Assembly (NCBI GenBank): GCA_903813345.2 | Contig: CAIIXF020000001.1 | Location: 28,323,915-28,387,914, forward strand | Length of the DNA: 64,000 nucleotides | Source: Owenia fusiformis | Lineage: Eukaryota; Annelida; Polychaeta; Sabellida; Oweniidae | Direction of reading: 5' to 3' | Shown here: piece by piece, positions 1 through 35,002 of the stretch | How positions within the stretch are numbered: position 1 is the first letter of the stretch | Layout: each line of letters starts with the position of its first letter | Made by a program: the position numbers and the translations under genes | The notes under the pieces: generated by a model | The model's database searches: none | Told to the model about the DNA's origin: nothing | What the model saw: only the letters and a program-made list of their open reading frames with translations

Positions 1-3000
1 CAATATGCTAGACAATAATGAAGTTTTTCAGTTAAGTTTGCAAAATCCCAAGGTTTCTTCTGTGTGGGCACTAGTTACTTTTAAATAAGTCAAAGTAACA
101 AAATGGAGGACCTGCCTGTATTCGAATTTGTAAGACTTTTGTTTTGAAAGTCCTATATATTATACAAGTCAAGTTACAGATTGTAATTTGCCTCTTTAGT
201 CTAGTTTTAGAGACATGGTTGATAATTTGATTTTAAAGCCTACTAGACCTGGGGCCTAAAACTAGGTTTAAATCGAAAAAAACACGAAAATCTTACCCAA
301 CTCAAACTTAGGCAGTTCCTCCGATTTGTTACTTTGATGTTACATCAATGTAACTTCTAGTTGGAGAATGGTGCCATTGATAATGTTAATGAAATAAATC
401 AAAATTAAATATTAGGATTGATTGCTCCATAAATTGACAAAGTTGGTGATCTTCCTTTGGTTAATATTCCAACTCTCAGTCATGTCAGTATTTGTATGAA
501 TGATTAAGGAAAACCATGAAGTTACTTTGTAACACAATTTATTGTATATTTTCTTTGACAATTTAAAAACTTTTAATACAAATAGTACGGCAATTACAAC
601 CAAACTACATACAGACACAACAATGAACAGCCTGCTGTTTTCTCATCCCTACATGGATTTCTAGAACATCTCTCGGTCTCACTTCTCCAAGAGAGGGGAC
701 TGAACCTGCTGAACACATCATAGTAGGGTACACTGAGGCAGATGGACACAAAGTCCATGTGTTATACTCATGTAAACATGTACTTTAATTTTTGAGTTCA
801 AACCAAATATATGACAAAATTGTATCATTTACAGAACGTACATTTACAGAACAAGTTAGTTTTGTCATTTATTTAGTCTATTGATGCTATGAATGAGATT
901 GCTACGATGTGTCCACTTTGACGTGTCCATTATGATGTGTCCAGTAGGGTTCAACAATATATCGCATCTGGTGGGTCAAGGCTCGGGGGGTGGGAGGATG
1001 AGAGGCAAAGTGACACATCTTTCACATCCACAGATTTGAACACGTTAATTCATTGTAGAGTCAAATAGGATATTTGAATTTCTCCATTGATTTTAGTAAT
1101 ACTGTCATACTTGTACAATTAGTAAGATCACAGATATCAATTATGAAGCTACACTGACTAGGTCTACATGCATGCACATACTGAGCAAACTGCATATATA
1201 TGCACAATCAAGATCACATATTTCATTGAGCACTGCCTAGTTATGTCACGCTTGCACCCCCCTCCCCACCACCCACCAAGCCTCCAATCATCAAGAGACC
1301 CACAGCCACAGACTGCTGTTGTGTGAGCTAGGCTCTCATGTAGACTGGTTCCAAATCGCACCAAAGGGGTTGTAAAATGACAGCTTTCTCAGATGTGAGG
1401 TGAGATTCAAAATTCTCCAACTTTCAAGATTTATCAAGAGCCCTACAAAGCACATCCTTGCAGAGCAGACATTCAAAATTTCTTCAAAAATTCATAAATA
1501 TCAAGAAGCAGTTTGCATATTGCTTTTAATATGATACAAACCACTGATATGAACATATCAACATTGTGCACTTGGCTTTGAACTGTTACTTAACACTTGA
1601 AATTTTGGGTTGCTTGCTTTATCAAGGATTTGCTTTTTAGGACTTGCTCCAAAAATCTGTCTAAAACTCAACACAGACTTTTTCATACTGGACATAAAGC
1701 AATAAGAAACAGGAAGAATTATATAACAACTAGTCGAAGAGGATAATATTGGAATGCTCTAAAAGACTAGTTTAAAACAACAAACTCTTAATAATATGTA
1801 CCCTAGGTTCAATCAGGCCTCGTTTATATTCAATTACAAAATTGAATATTTTCATTCCATTACCTTTGGTAAGTTTTAGCATAAACATCTAGGTTTAAAA
1901 TTGCACCAGTGTATGACAAGATAAAATTGCACGGTCCATGTGTGTGTGGAAGTCTATGTACAAAAGACAAGAGTCTACCTATCTAGAGTGCAGTATTGAA
2001 CACTTCAACCTCATGGTTGATAACTAGGCCTATAATTTGCTATATTGGCAATATTTGCATGCGTTTCACATGCTTGGGACTAAAACTTCAGATCCTGTGT
2101 TTTCACGTACACAGATCTTTGGCACTGTTCAATGTCAGTACCACAATAGGCCCCTAGGGTACAGAATACAAATCGAACCTTAACTACAACTATAATAGAG
2201 TCTTAACTATATATAATTATAATAATTCTCTAGAGGAAAAATCTTAAGTAGATGAAAATCATCGAGCTTCTGTAAACCAAACAATCATAACTTGGCAGCT
2301 GTCTTAAAGGATTCAATTCTTTTATCAGCATTCTAGATACTTATTTACCATCAATAGTCTGCAATAAAGGGGGCGCTACTGGTGCCTAGCTAGAGTCACG
2401 CTGACCTTCTAGCCATCATGCAATAATTCAACTCACTTAATGATATCCCCAGAATTGCTCACACCAAAGGGGTGGGACTACCAATAGCAACAGCCCTTCA
2501 TTATTGGGGGATGGGGTGGATCTGTTAATTAGAACAGCCGCCTCCACTTGAATCACTTTTACATGATCATTGAGAATACTGTAATTGCAACTTATTGATT
2601 GAGAAACACTGACTGCAGCTGCAAACAATCAAAGAGTCCCCTTCGATAAAAAGACTAAAATCCATGCTTCGAATAATAGACTTTGAATATAAGCAAACTT
2701 GAAATACTTAACTACATGCTTAACAAAGTGACATGGTTGTTAAAACTCGTTGTTCTACAAGTGATTAATGATTGTACAAGAATACCATCTAAGATTTGTC
2801 CAAATAACATCAGTAGAAAATAGATCTCTTTCTTTCATGATTATAACAGTCATCTATAATATCTAATGCTTACAGGCATACCCCTTTCAAAAAACGCCAG
2901 GGTCTTGCTTGCATATCACTTACTTCATTTGGAAAATCTCAGTCTTGCAAGTGTAGGTACAACGCCCACACCAAAGTGGGGTCACATCGGTGTACAGACA

Positions 3001-4832
3001 TAAGCTATATACGCACGATACACGCATGACGGCTAGGTACCCCCACGAAAGCCCCAATCTGTTTATAAATCTGGCTTTTGAAAAACTGCATATTAAATCC
3101 AGGTCTTCAGTGTGGGTGCCTAACCTAGCTTTTAGGCGTCTGAATTCAAATAATTAAGACCCTCTCTTTTCACTTTTCTTTTAAATCAAAATAGAGGGGC
3201 TGGATTAAAGTGCAAGCCCTAGTAAGCCTCGAAGCACTATGAATTCATTTGTAATAGTACATTGTCACTAGTTAGCATTCTTCTAGCAATGTCCAGGAAT
3301 GTATATCTCCTACATCCCATCATATTTTGACACTTAGCATATAATATCCTGAATTTGTGTATAATTCACCCAACCTTTGAGGTTATCAATTTCAAGTATT
3401 AAAGTTCTATAGAATCATTATCAAAACTGTATGTCTACTAACAAGTCAATATTGTTGACTAACAATTTATATACAGTATAACAAATATTTGATTGAACCA
3501 GCTCTTATATATGAAAGTTGAGTTGGCGTAAGAAAAAGATGCATGTTAAATGGAAGAACATTGGTCAGCTGCCCCCACCTGCCGTATCCCCTAGCAACAC
3601 TGTCTGTTGGCTCCACCTATCCGACACAAGCAAATTTAAAGCAGCCAGAACTGGCTGGGACAAAACTAGGGCACCCCAAAATCAGACAACTCAAAGTTAT
3701 GAACATTTGACTAGACAATTCATTAATGGATTATAATATATGGTTATGGGTTAATTACATAGAATAAATTATGAATACATAATATAATGCAATCAAAAAT
3801 AAATATAAGTCAAAATTCATTCGTTACTCTAATGTATTAGTTAGGTTGTGTTAGTATAATAATATATATATTCACTACGACTAATATAATGCAGGAATGT
3901 TTCCTTAAAGTTGCCACACACACGAACACCACCAGCACGATCACTACATTATTGCCTAATATCGTTGTCTAGGTTTGGCACATTTTAAAGAAACATAGAG
4001 TAGTCATATAGCTAGAACTAAACAATGTGTGCCAAATAAATGGTCATCCGAGACGCACACACATATTACTGTAAATAGAAATAAAGAAGTAACAGAAAAT
4101 ATATGTAGGATGAAGATTAAATAAAATTTAATTCACCATATCTTGATGAAAAGACAATAATATAATAATAATAATATTAAATAAATAATAATGAGATACT
4201 TAACTCCACATAGTAATACTGGACCAATGAGAAGCTTTGGTGACCATGGTATCCATGGCAACATTACTATGGCAACACAATATACAAGCTAAATACACAA
4301 CATCGTTTATGCCACAAATAAAAATGTAATAATAATGTAAAAGTTGTGTAAACTGCTCTAAGAAAGATGGCCACTGTGCTGTCAATCACTGTTGGCTCGT
4401 TCTGGCTTTTAATTTCTGTACATGCCACCAAACCAACCAATGAGAGACAAGAGATTATCTACTTATAGTAATATCAAATAATATTAACAGGCAAAAACCT
4501 TATTCAAACAAGGCTATAAATAAAGTCCAATGTACATTGGAAAATAATATTCCATAAATTATGCGTTAAGAATAATGTCTTTGTTAAAACCCCTCCAAAC
4601 TTAAATATATAATGTCGGGACAAAACAATAACTAAAAGTTTGATTTAAATTTGCCATGTGTGGAGACAGTTTTGACCACTTTTTATCCTTTTAGGATATA
4701 ATATTTAACGAACACAGACATAGTTGTGGCGCGTAGACATTTGGTTTTGTTTTGGTATAATATTTTCCTGTTGGCAGCTGTGTGCTCTTGACTAGCAACG
4801 TCCTGTCCACGCAGGTGGGGTATTCTTGCGCT
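1..4832 (-). other. Downstream of ELAV: probable long 3' UTR and intergenic DNA
   Basis: No coding exon was recognised here. ELAV genes often have multi-kilobase 3' UTRs, so part of this AT-rich stretch is probably ELAV 3' UTR. Candidate AATAAA signals on the minus strand lie at 868-873 and 538-543; no canonical one was seen close to the stop codon. Around 4160-4195 there is an AT-rich ATA/AAT microsatellite. Confidence 0.4.
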
Positions 4833-26513
<21,681 letters not shown>

Positions 26514-29458
26514 CTACAAAATGAGACTATAACACTACAAATAGATATAAGCACTCTGTTGATGACATCACACACATAAAGCATGTGTATATAACTGTCA
26601 GAGTAAATCCTCTCCAAACTCATGCTTACAGTTGTACACCCTAAAGTAAACTGTCAAATAAACAGTCAAGTTGCAGAAACTCAGACCAGTAGCCATTTAA
26701 CTTTCCTCATCCTCACATAGTTACCTCACCTTCAGGTATTAAAAGAAAGAATTAATTAAAAAAGGTGATCCATCATGGTGATCCATGATCCAAGACCGAA
26801 TCAGTGTCGATCACTACACAAAAGATAAAAAAATCAGAAAAAAAATTTTCCTAATATTGAATCGAACATTGATGCGTACCAGATCAGAAACGAATCTCAT
26901 GTTGTCTGTATGATCCAAACACTGCATGCTCTTCTAGTCCTAGAATCTATCTAACTCAAGATATATGTACTTCGCTTACTGTATACTACTGTTCTGTACT
27001 ACCAAGTCTAGTTAAAGCAGAAGACACACACAGAACTGATAACCTTAACTCCAATACTGGTGGTGTTACTACCACATGAGCATTGAACAGAATGTTAATT
27101 ATGACTACAATGCAATTATGCTATAATGCAGCAACCTATTGGCAATCACTGGCCAGAGACAACTGGTATTAGTGATAAGCTGGCCTCTATGGAGTTGAAG
27201 GCTATTTAAGTATGCTGATGGTCTCCCAATTACATCTCCCATCTGTCAGCATCTATGCAATACTTAACTCTGCAAGATCATTTTCATTCCATAGCTTTAA
27301 TTACATATAATTGCCAAACACTTTCAGAAACTGGATAATTGTTTACAAATATACTTGATGATAGGACTGGCAAACATTAATAGAAAGAAATTGGGGAAAA
27401 TAAAATAGAATTTGAATTTATTCCTGGAATTTAGTGCTCTGCAACTTTTACTTCAGTAACTATATAACTTTATGTATAAAGCATCAGACATTTGACTGGC
27501 ACATCCATATAGATGTACTTAGAGCTTCACAGACAACCTCTAGTCAATATTATTCCAAGCTTCTGGCAAAGCAAATTGCCAATAGTGCCTTCATAAAACA
27601 TATAGATTATCCAAAAATACATTAGAAGCAACCCCCTATGGTGCAATTGACTCAAGTCGCCACAGCTACCATGTTTTAAGTAGAATTCGGGTAGGATGAG
27701 AGGTTAAAACATGCAATCTGGCAAAACAACCAATAATCTAATACAAAGTTAAATAAAGACCATTGATTTTATAATGCCATGTTGGAGACATCCTTGATTT
27801 AATAAAAGTATTGCTTTAGAGAGACGACTGAAGAAGAATATTGATTTAAACTTCTGTCGTGGTCGTTTTTGAAATTCTGATTAGATTATGTAAAACTAAT
27901 TAAACCTACCCTGCTGGAAGATTACAAAAGAGTAAATAAATTAGATCACAAATTTCTACTTTTCAATAGATGTCTAGAAATTAAGTCTACATTGTAATCT
28001 GTATTTAAGATCATTTTATCCATTATCATTTTTTCATAAACCAGACTATATGACGTTGTGTCATTTAGATTCAAATTGCGCAATTTCGAGATGCATATTC
28101 ATACATTATTTATATTCCTTCAGCAATTTCTAGCTTGATAACTTCTCATTGACTATGCAAATTACACTATCAATCAAACATAAGTTAACTCTATCCTACA
28201 AAAGACATAAATTATCCATAACATTAAAAAAGCCACAACCAGAAACAAAGATACAATGTTTTTCCACAAATTGTTCAGACAGCCAAGATTTGCCTATATT
28301 AATGTGGAATGGTTCTTCAATGTGCACCCAGCAATCCAATTATACATCACAGAGCTATTCAGCGGAATGATAGAAGAGAAATCAATGCACTATAGACATG
28401 TGAATCAGATCTAGCCTGACTCATTTTCATGAATGCCAAAAAAATGTTGACCGAAAACGATCAAGCTAAACATTCCCATTCACATGCTACAGTTATAGAG
28501 GCACAGTTGCTTTTTGTCTCGTTAAAATGGATCAATATCTAGCATTCAAATATAATTTGAATTATGCTCTAAGTTACAATGTGATATTTTAACAAACCGG
28601 ATTTCACATGTTAAATACATTTCATTGGATGCAGCTTATCCATATAAGACCAGGCCATTATTTCTACCAAGTACAAAATTTAGCAATAATTCCCCCAAGA
28701 GCCAAGGCAATAATAAAATCCAGATAGGACCAGTGACCAGTAATGCACCCCAATTATTCATCTGGGAAAGATAAGATAAACTACAGCTGGATTCCGCCTG
28801 ATGGAATCATCAACTTTCTTTCATTTTTTCATCATCATAAAAATGTTTTATTTTTTAAAGTGTACAGAAACCCCCCTTCCCCCCAAAATTCACCAGTTTT
28901 CAAAAACTTAAAAAGCCATTTGTATTTTAAATCATTCTGTTTCTATCACAGCTCAGGTGATATTTGATATACCAGCCAGATATGATACCTAAGGTTTGGG
29001 ATTTTTTGAGTTTGTGTACACTTGTCCTTTGGATGAAATGTTTATTTTTAAACAATGTATATCACTATTTTCAATGGGTCAAGCCAATATCTCTACTATA
29101 CCGCAGTTTATGAACTCCCTTCAGGTACGTGAACTCTTTAATGCTTTGTGTCAGTTCAATGAAATTTCTTTCTCCCCAGACTTTTTTGTTAACTCTATGT
29201 TATGTCTATTGTATGAGCCTCTTAAACATATGTTCAATAACACACACAAAAAATAACTGAAATTAAAACCGAACGTTAACAGAATCAAATATCATACAGT
29301 GTGTATTGAATTGACTACAAAGTTGTGAAAAATAAACTATGACGTTTCTTTTCAAATATTAACCAAACATAATTTCTTGAATAAATGTTCGTATGTGAGA
29401 ACCAAATTAAAAAACATGTAAAATCTAGAATAAAATAAACAAAATAAATTCCTACCTG

Positions 29459-29660
29459 CATCTGTAACGTGTATGAATGAATAAACGGAGAAAACCCTGT
29501 TTCTGTAGAATTAAGAGAGTAGTTGACTAGCTGTGTAATATTACTATATGGATTATCGATGCAACTGCATACAAAGCAAACTAAAATGAACTGAATGCAG
29601 AATAGTAGAATACAGCAAGCGCTAGCAGATGTGGCTGAATAATCTGAATGACAAATTTAT
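29459..29660 (-). promoter_or_regulatory. Candidate alternative 5' UTR exon or promoter of ELAV
   Basis: On the minus strand the sequence reads ...GTTACAGATGCAG/gtagga, a strong donor at about 29457. About 200 nt upstream is an AT-rich CATAAATT stretch. No long open frame is present. Read as a possible tissue-specific first exon; only RNA data could confirm it. The limits given are approximate. Confidence 0.3.
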
Positions 29661-30607
29661 GCACATGCCCTCCTCAAATACACACATAGCAGCTAATGAA
29701 ATGAGGTCTTTCTAGTATCCAATCAGCTGCCAAGCAAAGTTAAAACCAATCAATGATTGGTGCTGGCTTCCCCATCACTGTAATTTTGTTTTCTTAATAA
29801 TTAGGCTTCTGTGCAAGATTGCCAGATAGTGGACTCTTGGACCAAGGGCTGTAATTTACCAAAAAAACACCAAAATATTGCGTCAAAAAGAATAACATCA
29901 CATAAACGTTAAATATATTGGATACCAATATCTTAACAATTCATGACTCGCAGCTAGCACTGAATCATTTAGGATTAATAACATTCAGACACAAGTTTGT
30001 GTCTTACAATAGAAGTGCCACAATCTACTCTAAGACTACCATAATTCTTAGTGAAGTAATATGATATTTGAAAATTGATAATATTGGAATGTCCCTATCC
30101 AAGTAAGGGCCAGTAGTAAATTGTCCAGTTATAGCTTTTGCAAACTTAAGATAAGTTTTATATCCCCTATTTATTTCTGATTTATTGGACACTGTAATAA
30201 AGAGGAATAACATTATTAGACCAGACTTTGAAAATAAAATTATAAGACTATACATTAATGTAAAAGGCTTCATTTGAAAAAAAATTTCGAATTACCATAA
30301 ATCAAAATCAACTGTTTTTGAGGTGAACCATATATTTATGATAAAGTAGTAAACTAGTCATGATATATTCAGAAATTTTGAAGGACACTTGGTTTTTATC
30401 AGAAAAATATTATTCAACATGCACCCAACCATTGTAATAATTTCATACTGAGGTTCAGGCCGTAACGTCAAAACAAATGAACGTTAAAAAAGGTGTCTTT
30501 TAAACATAAACTTAGCCATAGCGGGAACTTCAACAACACCAATCAGAAGCAAGTGCATTAAAACAAATCTTTGGAGAAATCTATTTACTTTAAGTTATAT
30601 AATGTAA

Positions 30608-30835
30608 CAGGGCTCTCACCAGGAAATATTTAGGGTGTGGTGCTAACATCTTCAGAACAACCGTTCAATCATGATAAATCATATTTATGTTATGTTTTAT
30701 CCTTTTTACATGCTATTATTGTATATTCAGTCAAGTTTAGACTGTGGAAACAGTCATGATTTGCCAATAGGGTGTGGAGGGAGCTAAATAGAGTGTGGTG
30801 CTGCTCCACAGTCTAAAAGCCTGGCGAGAGCCCTG
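30608..30835. mobile_element. MITE with CAGGGCTCTC ends and 5-bp duplication
   Basis: 228 bp, ends CAGGGCTCTCACCAGG and CCTGGCGAGAGCCCTG, flanked by TGTAA at 30603-30607 and 30836-30840. No coding capacity. Ends and duplication size fit hAT-type elements with 5-bp duplications. Confidence 0.8.
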
Positions 30836-30914
30836 TGTAATATTTATTCTAAAACTTGACAAATTGACCTATTCTCAAAATCTCTTGGATTATATTACTC
30901 TTGCGCCACCTATC

Positions 30915-31238
30915 AAGGTGCCATGGTACTTAACAGGAAATGACAAAACAGGAATTTTTAGACATTTTTTGAACAAAGATTATACTTCTGTTTTGACCGC
31001 CATTAAGTTTAACTAGTTCCATCCAATGTACATTGTAAGATTGTACATTCAGAATGATCCTTAACATGATGAAATAACTTTTTCAGCCCTCTGAAAATAT
31101 TACATTGGAGGTCAAAACATTGGACTTCATTGGAGGTCAAAACGGAACTCTGTTATTTTTGTTCAAAAAATGTCTAAAAATAAAGCATGTTTTGTCACTT
31201 CTTGTTTTGTCATTTCCTGTTAAGTACCACGGTACCTT
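30915..31238. mobile_element. Foldback element with about 90-bp inverted arms
   Basis: Left arm starts AAGGTGCCATGGTACTTAAC and the right arm ends with its near-inverse GTTAAGTACCACGGTACCTT; similarity continues through a TTTTTAGACATTTTTTGAAC block, with a central spacer of about 130 bp. No clear target duplication, so the outer ends may be trimmed. Confidence 0.65.
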
Positions 31239-32014
31239 AAAACAAAACATCCACTATGTATATGAGACTTATGAGGAGTAGATGACCTGCTTATAAAGTT
31301 TATAAAGTTAGGATCTGATTCTGAACAGTAAATATTTTTCATAATCTTAGTAGAATTTGAAGAAACTGAATACTTAGCTGGATTTGCCTGCCCATTTTCT
31401 TGAGAAAAAATTTCAATCCTGTAAATATGACATAAACTGATAATTTCACTATCAGGACATCATGTAATTTTGTGAATCTGACAAGGAAATAAGTCTAGAA
31501 AGAAGCAAAAATATACAAGGCATTAACATGGCAAAATGTCACCACCTCGTAAGATTTTGCAGTTAGTTACAGATGCTGAACTCTGATAGCCAACCACCAT
31601 CACAAAAAAGTTTGAGACCATAACAATATGATACCGAGTGACATAAAAACCAGTCTAAATAACTTTATTTCTGAACATCTATGAATGAAGAAATACTTAC
31701 GACACCTGGGCCATGTTTAATTGCAGAAACAAATACTGGCATTCTCATTATAGTTTGAACAACAATTCAATAAACAATGTATATCATGTTCATGTAAGTA
31801 TCTAATGAAATAAAATGACCTTGGTTCCAGATTCACAACTAGCCTGAATGCCTGAATGCTAAACTCAAGACTCCAGCCAGTCTGGTCATCAGGAAGTGTC
31901 ACAAGTTTATCCAGGTGCCTCATTTAAAAAACTGGTAAGGAGATGAGCAAAAGGATTATGCAGTCTGTTGTAATAAATGAACACTCCAAAAATGGAGAAA
32001 CAGTTGGAAAACAT

Positions 32015-32058
32015 TTATGTTTGTTGGTATCACTATTTATGTTTGTTGGTATCACTGC
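32015..32058. repeat. 22-bp direct duplication
   Basis: TATTTATGTTTGTTGGTATC plus AC occurs twice in a row, nearly exact. No function is suggested. Confidence 0.85.
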
Positions 32059-32252
32059 TCATGTTTTCTCTGTAGAAGTCCATGGTACCTGTTAGGATGA
32101 TTGTAAATTAAGCACAGAAAAAAATTCAATCCCAATCTTTTGATCAGTTAGGTAGTAAATAATAACAATTTCATAAATTCTTCATTTCACCCAAGGACGT
32201 CCTTGATCGTCCCAATTTCTTAGACTTATTTATAAATTAAAGTTTGACAGTT

Positions 32253-32339
32253 CAGGCCCGTAGCCATTTTCCAAGGGGGTTCACTTTTCCCAAAAATTCT
32301 AGGGGGGGTTCGCCCGAACCCCCCCTAGCTACGGGCCTG
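32253..32339. mobile_element. Short MITE copy, CAGGCCCGTAGCC family
   Basis: 87 bp, ends CAGGCCCGTAGCC and GGCTACGGGCCTG-like (CTAGCTACGGGCCTG), flanked by CAGTT at 32248-32252 and 32340-32344. The interior contains a G-run/C-run hairpin. Same family as 35638-35827 and 40644-40789. Confidence 0.82.
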
Positions 32340-33054
32340 CAGTTATTCCTAAAATGTCATTCAGATTCATTGATTTATCGCATCTGAAGTGAGGCATTGG
32401 TCAATTTAGAGAAGTACATGCCAGTGATTTGTAAGTGTACAGGGTAGCTTTAAAATAAGCCAGAGATCTTGATTATCAGAATTTAAAAATTATTGACCAT
32501 GGGGCAAAATGTGTGTAATAAAATGGGATGTAATGTTTTTTTCAAATTTCATGCCATTTAGTCAATTTTTGACGATTAAATTTTAGTCATGCTTTGTAGA
32601 TTCCTGGGCATATCTGCTTTTTAATGCTCACAATTTTGTGTCCCTCCCAGTCACCATTGTGAGCTTACTTGAGACCCCCACATGATGAAGACTGTCATCT
32701 GACACTGTTTTTTCAGTGATTGGGCTAACAGTCATTATCATGGACTGTCATGTTTTTAGAGGACAAATGCAGAAAAACATTTTAAAATAGCAGTGTAACA
32801 AAGCTCCTCTCCAGCACGGACCTCTGCCAGAAAAGCTCCTCTGTGTCTAGGCTCAATAAATATACTCAAGGACAAGACACGAGATCTTCGGAAAATTTAT
32901 TTTTCCTTGATTTTGGAGTCAGTTTATCAATAAATATCACATGCCATACCTCAAACGATGCGTACTGTTGTTAGCTTCAACTCCAATCACCAAAGCCAAA
33001 CATCCAAGAAAGCGTCTGTTGATAAAAGCATAAAATAAGCGAGCGTATATTTAA

Positions 33055-33316
33055 TGGAGCACTTCGGCTATCTCCGTTGTTCAAATGATTATTCCCGAAG
33101 TCAAATGCCTTTTCTGAGAATGTGACGCCACTCCGGATGACGTCACATCAGAGATTACCGAGAAGTCCCATGACGTTTCCTTAAACTCCCGTAGAAACAA
33201 TAATGACAGTTATTAGGCTACGCGATTCTTTACTTTCATTGGCTGTTTGTTGCGATGTGACGTAATTTGAGAGACGAACAACATCGGACACTGCCGGAAA
33301 TTACCGAAGTGCTCCA
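33055..33316. mobile_element. Inverted-repeat element carrying a CRE site
   Basis: 262 bp, ends TGGAGCACTTCGG and CCGAAGTGCTCCA, with further inverted similarity inward (TCCGTTGTTC and GAACAACATCGG). Flanks are TTAA and TTAT, so a TTAA target is possible but imperfect. The interior has a perfect palindromic TGACGTCA at 33138-33145 and a TGACGTAA-like half-site near 33260. Confidence 0.65.
33138..33145. promoter_or_regulatory. Perfect cAMP-response element TGACGTCA
   Basis: The full 8-bp palindrome bound by CREB/ATF factors (family knowledge), inside the element at 33055-33316 and about 0.8 kb from the putative ELAV first exon. Whether it is used is unknown. Confidence 0.45.
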
Positions 33317-33957
33317 TTATCTTTACGCTCTGATAATTTGAAATAAATGTCCCGGGAAAAGTCGAATTACAGCGTCTATAATGGATATCATGCAACCATT
33401 CAAACTAATACATAAAGAAGAGATTACAGGGTAAATATTGATCAATCAATGTCTGACAGATGGAAAAAATAAGGTCAGTACGAGGGTCATATTTTTGGGT
33501 GGTCATTTTTTGGATGTGCCATTTTTGGCTCGTGTCTCATCTTCCCATTTATCCTTTGAGCCTACTACCAACAGGGGCTGGATCTGGCTCCGGATCTGTG
33601 CTCTCCAGTGGATAATAAATGTTAACACTGTGCCTAACTTTATGATTGACAGCCGTCACGTGACCCCAATGACCACGTGTGGTCGTGTGGCTGTCAAACT
33701 AAAATACTACAATTTTAGCTCAGAGCTTATCAGCCTGAACATCTTGTTGATGTTAGTGACAGTTCCATTTTATGGTAGTTAATACACGTTTGTTACATAT
33801 CTAATTGAAGACCCTTCTTGAAATTGAATGATCACTCGGGAAAATTACGATTTCCGAGATCCTCGTCTTCTGAAGTGAAAGCACTTGCATTTTGTTTTGA
33901 ATTGGGATGATTGATGTTTTCAATATTTGAAGCCATTGTAATCAACCTACCTGCTGT

Positions 33958-34980
33958 TTCCAGCTAGACTGGTCAAAACCGGGGTGTATCTGTTCCGAAG
34001 GAATGGTGGCGACTTATGTGATCCTGGATCCAGGAGTCAGCAGAGATGATCTTCCAGCTGTTATACTTTGACAAGTCTTCGATTTTGCCAAAATGGCGAT
34101 TTCTTGATTTCACACACACTGTCTTCTTCAAGGTTTTACTACTAAAATCAGTCCCTTCTCACATAAAGTACGTCGTTAAAATCAAAGTTAAGACTCTTAA
34201 TATAAACAACTGATATCCTAACTAGATTAAATCATTTAAAATCAAGTAAAACCTTTAACGAAATGAGTTGAAATTTCTATACGAAATCAACCTTTCTGTC
34301 CGAGTGCAGAGAACCAAATAACCCGAAAATGACCGAGCACTTGCTAAGCCACATCACTGTGATTATGCATATATCAATACGCCACAATGCAATCTTAGCA
34401 GAAGTTCAAGCTTTATCATTCAATTGATATCATAAATGGATCACCTTGTTAAAAATATACTTTATAACAGCTTCACTACTTTTCACAGCGATTGTAACGA
34501 AATAATTTCAACAAGTAAATTTCACCTCGCATTCACATAGAGAGTAAATCGGACCTAAATATTGCGGGAATATTTGAACTTCACATATGTTTAAAAATAA
34601 TTGTACAGTGATGCAGAGTAAAATAAGGATAACACTATTTCTATATTATATCGTAATTAATCTACTTAATCTACTCTCATTGTCCCAATTGAGTCCGATC
34701 TCTCAAAATGTATCAAAAGATTCTGAGAGCTCACAATCGATCTCAGGATAATCACAATGCTTAAAATTAAATTGAAAAACAGATCATTCTGGTATGTCCA
34801 CTTTCAACCGGGACTGAGTCCCTTGACGTTTCTAGTTCGCCCCAAACACAAAAATGTTATGTTAGGTATCATATTTTTACTTTAATAACTGCTGAAATGA
34901 ATTTTTTGAAATATTATTATTTAGATTTGTGGTGGTGCTAAATTGAGCAACAGACTTGTCATATATGTACTAAATTAAAG
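33958..34980. promoter_or_regulatory. Candidate divergent promoter region between ELAV and AGBL4
   Basis: On the minus strand a possible first non-coding exon ends at ...GGAAACAGCAG/gtaggt near 33951; on the plus strand AGBL4 starts at 34981. The sequence between them is less AT-rich near 33,960-34,120. No TATA box was recognised. Read as a bidirectional promoter by position only. Confidence 0.4.
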
Positions 34981-35002
34981 ATGGCTGACAAAAAAGATTC
35001 AG
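34981..35002 (+). CDS. AGBL4: AGBL4 coding exon 1
   Basis: Encodes MADKKDS plus the first base of a glycine codon, then donor gtttgt. Human AGBL4 also begins with a short acidic leader (MAEGSQ...). Phase 1 fits exon 2 exactly, giving [20 protein letters not shown]. Confidence 0.8.

Larger units (their letters stand above)
26514..33957 (-). other. Upstream of ELAV start codon: probable 5' UTR introns
   Basis: No protein-coding exon was recognised. Because the start-codon exon appears to begin at a splice acceptor, this region should be spliced 5' UTR intron. Two exon-like ends with gtaggt-type donors on the minus strand lie at 29457 and 33951. It also holds small inverted-repeat elements (30608, 30915, 32253, 33055), a 22-bp direct duplication at about 32015-32058, and a repeat fragment near 31510-31600. 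Confidence 0.5.

Noticed and set aside
33640-33705. Two CACGTG E-boxes between inverted TTGACAGCC arms
   Set aside because: A short motif pair with no supporting promoter or gene evidence; could be a small inverted-repeat remnant.
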